DNA from: Nymphaea colorata
Taxonomy: Eukaryota > Streptophyta > Magnoliopsida > Nymphaeales > Nymphaeaceae
Length of the DNA: 64,000 nucleotides
Assembly (NCBI RefSeq): GCF_008831285.2
Contig: NC_045141.1
Location: forward strand, 994,001 to 1,058,000
Reading direction: 5' to 3'
This document shows positions 55,717 through 64,000 of the stretch, in pieces. The notes below the pieces were generated by a model. It ran no database searches. It was not told the origin of the DNA and worked only from the letters and a program-made list of their open reading frames with translations. Made by a program: the position numbers and the translations under genes. The stretch's first letter is position 1. Every line of letters begins with the position of its first letter.

Positions 55717-56914
55717 GTCCCAAGTACATTTCTACCTTCTACTGACATTTAACAGTTTTTCTATTCTCTATGGATTAATTATGCACACGCGAATATTCTG
55801 AAATAGCTATAAAATTATAAATGGAGAAGAACCAAAATCATGCAAAGTGATCACTTATATGTCATTTGATGTTTACCTCCATTTAAAAGCCTATACCAAT
55901 TGTGCTAATTTCATCATCATTGGATACAAATGGTAAGCAACTGAGAACAGGCAACATTCATCATATTTCAAGAGTAAAATGTGAGAGAAGCAGCAAAGAA
56001 ATAAGACGTACATGTGCTTGCATTTTCTGAATTCATATTCTATTTTGCCTTCTGTCATCTTCATGGGTCCAGATCTAACCATGGTCCTTTCAGAGTGAGA
56101 GACCAATCCCTTTGTGTTTCAGTCTCAAACAACCAATTCTTGGAAAAGCTTCTATCAAATATCAAATTGAACAGCAAAACCAAGAATCAACTAAATTGAT
56201 GTATCAACGTATATCCAAAACAAAAAAGCTTATAGAGAAAATAAATATACTGGAACACTCCAATGGAGAACCGCACACATAACCATGTGCATATGCAATG
56301 ACTCCTTCAACACCATCTTCTTGCAACTTTTGCATGCTTCAAACACCACTTCTTGCATGATTTTATTTTCCAGACGTCCATCAAAAACATGAAAGAATTT
56401 CCCTCCCTCAAATATTACCCAATATAATGAACTGTTACCTGAGCCATGTGAGCGGCTTCATAAAAAAGAGGCAAGAATTTGGCTGGGTTCCAGAAGATCA
56501 GATACGCCAAGGATGGGCTCAATGATTGATCACTACAACAAATAAGATTTTTTGCCATGGCCCATACCATGGAAAACTAAGTAGGCCAAAGTGTCCAATC
56601 ATTAGCTAATGCAATATCAATGTGGTAGCACATTCGAACACAAGAGTAATGCCATAATTTTTCAGAAAAAGGTAAGCCCAAGGAGTTGGCTAACTAACAC
56701 GATCAATGTGCACATAACTCAACCATGTAACAGCAGACTGCTGCTAGACTCAAGTGGGATCACTATCTTTGGCCCTATTTCTCATTTTTATTGACTTCTT
56801 CATTCTCATTTTTGTCATTATGTTTATAATTTTCCACATTTTCTCAATTTTTTCCATCAGAAATTTGTAGGTCAAGAACATATGGGATCTTGCAAAAGCA
56901 GACATTGAAATATT

Positions 56915-56955
<41 letters not shown>

Positions 56956-56960
56956 ATTAC
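55717..56960. other. sequence with weak exon-like blocks on the minus strand
   Basis: Minus-strand blocks near 56440-56520 (SLAYLIFWNPAKFLPLFYEAA followed by a GT) and 56260-56345 (LQEDGVEGVIAYAHGYVCGS) look protein-like. They are short, not joined by clear splice sites and not recognised. Confidence 0.3.
56913..56953. repeat. (GA)n microsatellite
   Basis: About 20 GA units next to the donor end of an exon-like block. Confidence 0.98.
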
Positions 56961-57096
56961 CTCTTCTCGACTCATCTACAAGGGTCTCAACATGAAAAAA
57001 AGAAGAAACAAAGAGAATAAGGGCTTTGATGAAATCTTCAAGACACTCATTGTCTAACTGCTTGCCAATTGATGGAGCATTTGCAAGATTGATCAC
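56961..57096 (-). pseudogene. exon-like block, unrecognised protein
   Basis: 136 bp with plausible acceptor (CTTGATAG) and donor (GTAATT). Reads VINLANAPSIGKQLDNECLE then DFIKALILFVSSFFHVETLV. The helical, hydrophobic character loosely recalls HEAT-repeat transport receptors, but I cannot name it. It is on the same strand as the ALA2-like exons. Confidence 0.4.
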
Positions 57097-57522
57097 CTAT
57101 CAAGAATATATATAGTTAATAAATAATACAGCACAACTGAAACTTAAATGCAACAACACATGCCAACTAGAAAGAATGCATGCATAATACTCTAGGGAGA
57201 CCAAAAGCATGGCCAATAGACAAGCCATTGCTAAGTAGCTACATGTTGGTCCATTCATTGGAACATTCAAGCTTGACAACAACCTCATCTATAGAGCTCT
57301 ATTTTGGCCCCCAGTGCCTACGCTTCACGTACATCCAAAATGCCAATGATTTATGATTAGGCAAAACAAGACATTTGACAATCATAACCTACAATAAGGA
57401 GATTCCTACAAATCTTGCTTTCAACCCTGTCAACAACCAAATCTAGTACTCTTGGAGGATAACCTCATCTTATGTTCCCTCCCCAAGGGACACACTTAAT
57501 GGAAACAAGCTTGTAGTTGTTT
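57097..57522. other. intergenic sequence, nothing recognised
   Basis: No motif seen on either strand. Confidence 0.5.
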
Positions 57523-57786
57523 CTATTTATTAATGGCTGCCGGTAGCCATTGACGAGGAAGATCTACAACGTACCCGAACCAAGGAGTCCTTGGATCGGC
57601 AGCCGTGCCTTCTCCTTGATCACGAAGGAGTTGAGAGGCGACTGCACTAGAGGGTGTTGAAGGAGGTGCCACCCGTGGTTCTGGCCCGTCTTTTTCAACC
57701 TTGACATCCGGCGAGATCTCAGCCATATCCAAGCGTGCCGACTTCCTAACGCTTGGTGGAGGAGTTCTCGGTTTCACCTTGTTCAC
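57523..57786 (-). CDS. hypothetical 87-residue ORF
   Basis: Proline- and charge-rich, starts MNKVKPRTPPPSVRKSARLD. GC content is higher than its surroundings. I do not recognise it. The frame is open upstream of the Met, so it could be a fragment of a larger ORF, for example a retroelement. No neighbour supports a function. Confidence 0.25.
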   Translation of the reverse strand: MNKVKPRTPPPSVRKSARLDMAEISPDVKVEKDGPEPRVAPPSTPSSAVASQLLRDQGEGTAADPRTPWFGYVVDLPRQWLPAAINK

Positions 57787-60522
57787 AACATCAACGGTTC
57801 TCCATTCCTTGCATTCAAGGTATCTTGTCTAACTGGGATTTGGAGTAATGGGTATCGCGTGGAGAAGAAGATCTATCCTTGAAGACACTAAGAAGAAGGG
57901 CGGGAGCATCTGGCTGGAAGCTTTTCCAGCAACCTAAGTCCTGTCCTTTGCTTGGTGGATCCGAGTTAGATAAGGCACTCCTAGTCCCCAATGCATCTCA
58001 GATTCATAAGGAAAGGATTAGGGCGAGGAGGAAGAAAACCCACGGAAATAAGAAAAATACACCTAGAAGGAAAGAAGAGCAAACGCGGAGGAGGCGTCCT
58101 TCAGATTCCTGAAGAAGAAGACAGGCGGTCTCTCTGATTCGAGGGCTGTTCCAGAAGATTTACTGGGAGTTTTGAGGCAATCTATAGTTTGTTGGAAAGC
58201 TCTCATCATCAGCTACATCATACTAAAATTTCCGCCTGATCGGACCAGGGCGCACTGGTCATATCCTCCACGAAAGTTCGCTGTCTCCGCCGCCACCACT
58301 CAGAGGCAGTCCGCCGCAGAACCGCCACTTCCAGAGGCTGTTTCAGGCGAGCCATATACCGTTGGAATTGTAATTAAAAGTTCTACAACATATCCAAAAT
58401 TCAATGTATTTGAACTTCAATTGACTGGAGAACCATCGACTGCAAGTTATGGGCGTTCGAAGGACTGCTTGCCGGTTTTCATGGAGTAGGGCCGAATTCC
58501 GGTTAATTTCCCGGCCAGATCCGGCGACTACCGGTCAGATCCGACCATTGGGTAAATAGTTCCCAGTTTGCCCTTGCCATATCTTGATTTTACTTGAATT
58601 AATTTACATTTACCATGGGCAATTCGGTCAAAAGAGACGAGCTCAACCCGAGCACCTAAAGTGTGCCAAAAAGGTAACATTTGGGCACCGCAAGCTCCCT
58701 CTCCACATTTGGCGATGCTTTTGGCAAGAAATCAGCAGCGGGTCCTCGAGGAGGACAGGTGGCATCACGTGGAAGAAGGCGCCAACCCATTTGGTCAAAT
58801 ATTTGGCGACGGATTTAGAAGATCTCGCGAGGCTTTTGGAACGGGTGCCAAGTGTCCCGCGCGCCAAAAGGGAAGGCGATCTCCTTCAAGATCCGTCCCT
58901 ATAATTTTGGGAAGGAGATCCCGGCGCCTTAGGTACATTGAATCTGGACTCTTCTCAACTAAGGCAGGTGCTAGGTGGTGCCACCGGTTGAGGACACGTG
59001 GCAAGAGGCAGCTCGCAAGATCCCTCTTCCCGATTTGATCTCCAACAATCAAGGAAAGAGTTCTACCAGCCGATTAGGAGCATTGTACCTAGTCCTAATC
59101 CAGCTAAGGCAAGAGATCGACAACATGCTTGGAGATTCTCACGCACGATTGAAGGGGATTTCCTCCACGATACTAGGAGGTGACTTGCGCCACATTTGGG
59201 AATCCTTCCAAACCGACCTCGTGTGAAGAGGAAGGTGTTCATTTGGGAATCCCGTGAGCCAATCTAGGAGTCGAGAAGGACAAGGAAGGGCCGGCCGTAC
59301 TCCGATCAACATCACTCGCCGGAGCTCCTATACTCGCCGGAAAAGAAGGAAGACACGCGTGTGTTGGCGCTTCCAACACTTGCATCCCCCTAACTACGTC
59401 GCTTCCTAGGGGTTATTCGATTCTCCGGTGAAGTGCAATTGGCCTTAACCCCCTTGTTTCATTTGATTAGTTCTTGATTGCTCTCTCTCTCATACGATTT
59501 GTGCAAGTGGGGTGGACGATCCGTGACTTAGGAGAGGACGTACAAGGAGGAGAGGAGCGTAACTTGAGGATTGCCTCAACGTCCGCCGGCGCTCCAGCGA
59601 CCGCTTCCTCCTTTCCATACAAAAGACCGGGGTTAAATTGTTCTTACGGGTGAAGGCTTTCCTTTACTGGAAGTTGATTTCCTTTTCACTTCTATACTTG
59701 ATACTTGCTGCTCTTGCTTCTCAAATCTTAATTTCCAGCAAGAGGAATGTGTGGCTCAACCTCTACCTGTGGTAGATTGCAGCCCAAGGAGAGAAGGAAC
59801 CGCGTCCGCCAAGCGCCATTGGCGATTGCCTCCCCCTTCATCACACAAATCAACAATGGGTCCGATTTCTATCGGGTGACTAGATCCACCTACTCTTCTC
59901 TCCTTATTCTAACGAGTAGAACTTGATTCCTTCTTGTCTAATTCTGCCCAAGGAGGAGTTCTACTCGGCGAAAGGTGGACGTAGCTGAAAATATCAAAGG
60001 GAGCAGCCTTCTTGCTGCCGGTTATCCCCTTTGGTGAAGCTCGAGGAGTCCCCAAGCGAGGCCTTGGGAGGTAAAAATCGGATCACCCTATAGATCCGGG
60101 GAAATGGTGTATTTGCTTTCTATCCCGCCATTGGCATTGACAACCGGCTGGAATCCCTCCAAGGCACCTTGCCGAGGACACGATTTCCGAGTTGTAGACC
60201 ACCTAGGGGTAAGGGTGTGGTTTGCTTCGCATAGGGATTGCATGACATGGTGGTTTGAATGGTTTGGTGCATGTTGAGTGAGATGAGTGCTTGATGTATC
60301 GCTCCGCTTTGTATTAAGCCTCACATCCATTCTAGATTCTTGCAGTAGGTTCAAGCTGGGATTGGGGAAGCCATACTTGTAAAACCTTGACCTACTATCC
60401 GGCGGGAACCACTCTTGTAATTAAATTTTAAACCTTATATCGGCAACCACCTCCTAGATCTTGGAGAGGGTCTCGACGGCTTTTTGGAGATTTTCGTGGC
60501 CGCATTCGGGCAGACCCTACCA
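57787..60522 (+). other. region upstream of the plus-strand gypsy, probably including its 5' LTR
   Basis: The LTR should end near 60522 (CCTACCA), two bases before the primer-binding site. Its start cannot be fixed because the 3' LTR lies outside the window. Several GC-rich ORFs (57879-58112, 58172-58489, 58584-59226) overlap in many frames without recognisable motifs and are treated as non-coding. About 60210-60330 resembles 53310-53420. Confidence 0.45.
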
Positions 60523-60524
60523 GT

Positions 60525-60536
60525 TGGTATCAGAGC
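60525..60536 (+). other. primer-binding site of the plus-strand gypsy
   Basis: TGGTATCAGAGC, tRNA-Met type, about 260 bp before the gag start. Confidence 0.88.
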
Positions 60537-60799
60537 GGTTGGAGGATACTTTGTGCTGAATTTGTTGCTTGGAAGCCATTGGTGATGCCCGAGGTGCAGC
60601 TTGGTAGATTCGGCCAGCGCAAGGAGTAGACAGGGCAGATTTGAGGCTAGTTTTGGGGATTCGGTTTCTGGCAGATTTTGGGCAGTTTGGGCACTTGGTT
60701 TTCTAGCAACTATAGCAGAGTTTATTTCAGTTTGCTTCAGTTTTCCGTTCGGCACTTAGCAGCCTTTGTTGCTTCCGTTTTGCTTGAAGTTGAGTTGTG

Positions 60800-62926
60800 A
60801 TGGCTCCACGTAAGGCTAAGACTATCGAGCCCGAAACCCTTGTGGTGGAGGGTGAACAAGTCGTGGTTGAAGAGACTCGTGTAGTAGAGAGAGGAGAGTC
60901 CTTGGGCACCAATTCCAAGCTAGATCTCATCCTTAGCCAATTAGCCGGTGTAAACCGAACCATTGCAAACATAGATGGTCGGTTGAACACCCTTGAACAA
61001 AGGAGAGACCCAACCCGTTCACACACTTCTTCCTATTACCGTAGGAATGACCCCATAGGAGCGGTGAGCGAGGCATTTTTGGTGGATGCTAGGAGAGCTA
61101 GCTTAAGGGGACAAGGGGTAGAACAACCACCGAGAGCCCATACTCATGTTCCCCAAAATGAACCTATACAACCTCCTATCCAACGCCAAGTTATCCATCC
61201 TCAACTCACTAATGGTACCAACCAAAATGGGGCACCCATACATGTGGGGGAAAGAACCAGACGAGGGGGTGAGAGACCTACACCAGAGGAGATAAGGAGA
61301 GCCTTCCTAGAGCAAAGGCAAAACCAAGAAAGGCAGCACCACGACGAGCCTTACCAAAATCTGGGTCCACATCATGAGGGGCCAAGGAGACATTACGAGA
61401 ATCGTTCCATGCAATCCATGACTTTTGGCGAGTTTGAAGAGGAATTGGATAGGGAAATCGAGATGATGAATGGCCAAGGTAGAGGCCAGGACCATGCTGG
61501 TTTCAACCATGGAAGGAGAGCCCGACCAAATGAGGAGCCAAGGCTCCCTATGCCAAAAATGGATTTTCCTAAATTCAATGGGAAGAGGCAAAAAGAATGA
61601 GTCTACAAAGCCGAACAATACTTCATTTGCCAAGAAATCGCAGAACAACACAAGATTCATTTGGCAAAGATGTATCTAGAAGAAGAGGCTATGCAATGGC
61701 ATTGCTTTTGGGAAGAGGACTATCCAAACACCACTTGGGACCTCTTCAAGGACGAGCTTTTACTTCGGTTTGGAGAGACCATGTATGTTAACCACGAGAT
61801 TGAATTGAGAAATCTCAAACAAACTTCTACCGTCCAAGACTATCAAAGCAAGTTTGAGAGACTATGTAGCATGGTTAAGAATCGACCAGAGGATTCCAAG
61901 ATCGCCCACTTCATAGGGGGTCTTGATGAGGACATTCAAATTGAGATGCTTAGGGATCCTCCTACCGAATTAAGGAGATGTTTTGCATTGGCCAAGACAA
62001 TTGAGGAGCAACTTAGAAGAAGAGAGGCACGTAAGAAAGTTTACAAACCGGGGCTTGTATCCAAACCCAAGCCTAACTTTGTGAAACCAGCTCCACCACA
62101 GAAAAAGTTTGAAAATCGGCCAGCCTTTCGCAATAACATTCCCATTAAATACATTTCACGTCAAGAAAGAGAGGAAAGGATTAAGAAGGGGCTATGCTTC
62201 AACTGTGAAGAAAAGTGGCATGCGGGTCATAAGTGCAAGCATTTTCAGTTATATGAGGTCACAGATAGTGATGAGGAACTTGAAGAAAATGAAGAGATAG
62301 ACACCAAGGGCACTGAGGTAGCCAAGGTGAAAGATGAGACTGAGGAAAAAGAAGAGGGCTTGTGTCACGCCCTCACAAACAATGGGCCCAATGCCATGAA
62401 GGTTGTGGGTAAGATCAATAACCAAAAGGTGATTGTTCTTCTTGATACCGGAGCCACCCACAACTTCCTTAATTCGAGGTTGGCTCATCTCGTGGATGGC
62501 AAGACTACTCCCCAAGCTTCTTTCAATGTCATGGTTGGAAATGGAGAGAAACTAGCTTGCCATGAAATTTGCAAAAACGTGAGCTTGGAGATGCACAAGG
62601 TTCCTTTCAAGGTAGATCTATACCTTCTCCCCATTGGGGGTGTAGATGTAGTACTTAGGATTCAATGGATGAAAACCTTGAAAAGAATCTTGTGGGACTT
62701 GGATGACATGACTATGATGTTTCCTAAGGAGGGTGGAGGGGAAGTAACCCTCAGAGCAATCAATCCTAGCGTGGACCCTAAGCCGGCCTTGAAGGCCCTC
62801 ATTGCAAATCAGCCAGTATATTGGCTAGTGTCCATGGTAAAAGATGTTGTTCCTTCCACCACCGATGTTGAAGAGATTCCTCGTGACATTCAGTGTGTGA
62901 TTGATCGATTCCCTTCAAGAGCCTAA
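60800..62926 (+). pseudogene. gypsy gag and protease (interrupted)
   Basis: Starts MAPRKAKTIEPETLVVEGEQ at 60800. The frame is stopped by a TGA at 61598-61600, where a Trp codon is expected, and resumes in the same frame. The gag core (WDLFKDELLLRFGE) lies near 61740, zinc knuckle C-x2-C-x4-H-x4-C (CFNCEEKWHAGHKC) near 62196-62240, and an acidic linker follows. The aspartic protease site LLDTGATHNFL is near 62440 and looks intact. The frame is lost near 62912, before the RT linker. The 5' part is Gln/Arg/His-rich. Confidence 0.9.
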
Positions 62927-63988
62927 GAGCTTGCCTCCCACACGTTCCTATGATCATAGGATCACTCTCACAAAAGGAGCAGAGGCCGTAAATGTATGAC
63001 CATACCGGTATGCTTACAGTCAGAAAGCCGGGATAGAGAGGCTTGTGAAGGAGATGCTCGAAAGTGGGGTCATCCGACCTAGTAGTAGTCCGTTTTCATC
63101 ACCTGTTTTGTTAGTTAAGAAGAAGGATGACACATGGAGGTACTGTGTAGACTACCGGGCCCTCAATGAGGTCACGGTAAAGGATAAGTATCCTATACCA
63201 GTCATTGATGAATTACTTGACGAGTTGGTTGACACTTCTTATTTTTCAAAGATGGACTTAAGAGCAGGCTACCATCAAATTCGTATGCAGAAAGAGGATA
63301 TTCACAAGACCGCGTTTCGTACTCATGATGACCATTATGAATTCCTCGTAATGCCTTTTGGGTTGACAAATGCACCAGATACTTTTCAGAGGTGCATGAA
63401 TGATCTCTTTCGAAGATACTTGCGGTACTATGTGTTGGTGTTCTCCGATGATATACTCATGTACAGTCCAACACTTGAGATACATGCGAAGCATTTGGAC
63501 ACCGTCCTTACTATCCTGAGGGACAACCAGCTCTACGCTAAGATGTCCAAGTGTACCTTTGGCCAGACTTCAGTTGGATACTTGGGACACATTGTCTCCA
63601 AGAAGGGCGTTAGAGCTGAGCAGAGAAGTTGGTAGCGATCGAGCAGTGGCCTCTACCCAAGAATCCAAAAGAGTTGTGTGGATTTTTGGGGCTGACCGGA
63701 TATTATAGGCGCTTCATCAGTGGCTATGAGTCAATAGCTTCACCATTGACCCACATGTTGAAGAAGGGACCATTTCAGTGGTCAGACAAATTGAGGGAGG
63801 CCTTCACCCAGTTGAAGGCAGCACTTATTTCAGCGCCCGTTTTGACTTTGCCAAATTTTGATAAGGAGTTCACTATTGAGACCGATGCCAGTGATGTTGG
63901 AGTTGGGCCAGTTTTGAGTCAGGAAGGACATCCAGTGGCATATATGTCCAAAGCGCTTAAAGACGGCCAAGCCTCTCTCCACTTATGA
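62927..63988 (+). pseudogene. gypsy reverse transcriptase and start of RNase H (broken)
   Basis: The linker frame has a TGA at 62997-62999 where Arg is usual (CGA to TGA). RT 63045-63635 contains [29 protein letters not shown] and catalytic [10 protein letters not shown] with both Asp present. A frameshift near 63615 moves the frame to 63629-63988 (GFLGLTGYYRRFISGY, SAPVLTLPNFDKEF, ETDASDVG of RNase H). Another break is likely near 63970, just before the window edge. Confidence 0.9.
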
Positions 63989-64000
63989 GAAGGTGCTCCT

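Larger units (their letters stand above)
60525..64000 (+). mobile_element. plus-strand Ty3/gypsy retrotransposon, cut by the window edge
   Basis: Primer-binding site, gag, protease and RT follow in gypsy order. The element continues beyond 64000, so RNase H end, integrase and 3' LTR are not visible. It is similar in RT to the minus-strand gypsy at 47-53 kb (shared [18 protein letters not shown] and [17 protein letters not shown]) but clearly a different copy. It has two stops and two frameshifts. Confidence 0.92.

Noticed and set aside
57435-57500. Possible continuation of the 57523-57786 minus ORF as a gene
   Set aside because: No splice sites, domain or second exon could be supported.
58584-59226. 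Several overlapping ORFs in all frames
   Set aside because: GC-rich region upstream of the gypsy primer-binding site, probably LTR or leader, with no motif in any frame.

Overview
The window is nuclear DNA of a flowering plant. It holds a split plant gene with spliceosomal introns, many LTR retrotransposons of the Ty1/copia and Ty3/gypsy types, and hAT transposons. I cannot assign an order or species. Everything below was read from the sequence without database searches.

The one convincing intact host gene is a type IIB, autoinhibited Ca2+-ATPase (ACA) on the + strand, closest by eye to the ACA1/ACA2/ACA7 clade and most like ACA2. It has seven exons (16774-16950, 33803-33857, 33945-35896, 36016-36174, 36788-36959, 37052-37350, 37675-37914). 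These join in phase to 1017 codons, the normal family length. Intron 3 is a GC-AG intron. Exon 1, with its 5' leader and about 2 kb of upstream DNA, is present twice (ATG at 2986 and at 16774) in two direct copies of a roughly 3 kb segment. The gene therefore has two potential first exons 13.8 kb apart.

Intron 1 is about 16.9 kb from the near first exon and 30.6 kb from the far one. Most of it is one copia insertion (17431-31603, TSD CTGGT) enlarged by later insertions. These are a 772-bp hAT-type MITE (18816-19587, TSD ACTGAACC), a minus-strand copia (19646-23025, TSD CATGG) containing an inverted copia fragment with a 480-bp tandem duplication, a ~319-bp MITE (23325-23643, TSD TATAAAC), and two nested hAT elements (27377-31246, TSD GATAAAAG; 27599-31140, TSD GGCCAAAA), the inner with a broken transposase. 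Subtracting the nest leaves about 2.7 kb of ordinary intron.

Between the two exon-1 copies lie a copia fragment that shares disabling changes with the intron copia, a GATC-rich degenerate repeat, and an old minus-strand copia split by a young minus-strand copia (7093-12165, TSD CAACC, near-identical LTRs).

Downstream of the gene, 38-46.6 kb is intergenic DNA with a possible CACTA end, a decayed copia and local tandem repeats. A minus-strand chromodomain gypsy element covers 47.4-53 kb. A minus-strand stretch at 54.6-57.1 kb holds two correctly phased exons of an ALA2-like P4-ATPase in which the conserved TGDK motif reads TGGK, plus other exon-like blocks; it looks like a gene fragment. From 60.5 kb to the window end there is a plus-strand gypsy element with gag, protease and reverse transcriptase, disabled by stops and frameshifts and cut by the window edge.

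I see no operon, CRISPR array, tRNA or rRNA gene, and no clear new biological system. The most interesting structure is the duplicated promoter/first exon of the Ca2+ pump combined with a transposon-built giant intron.
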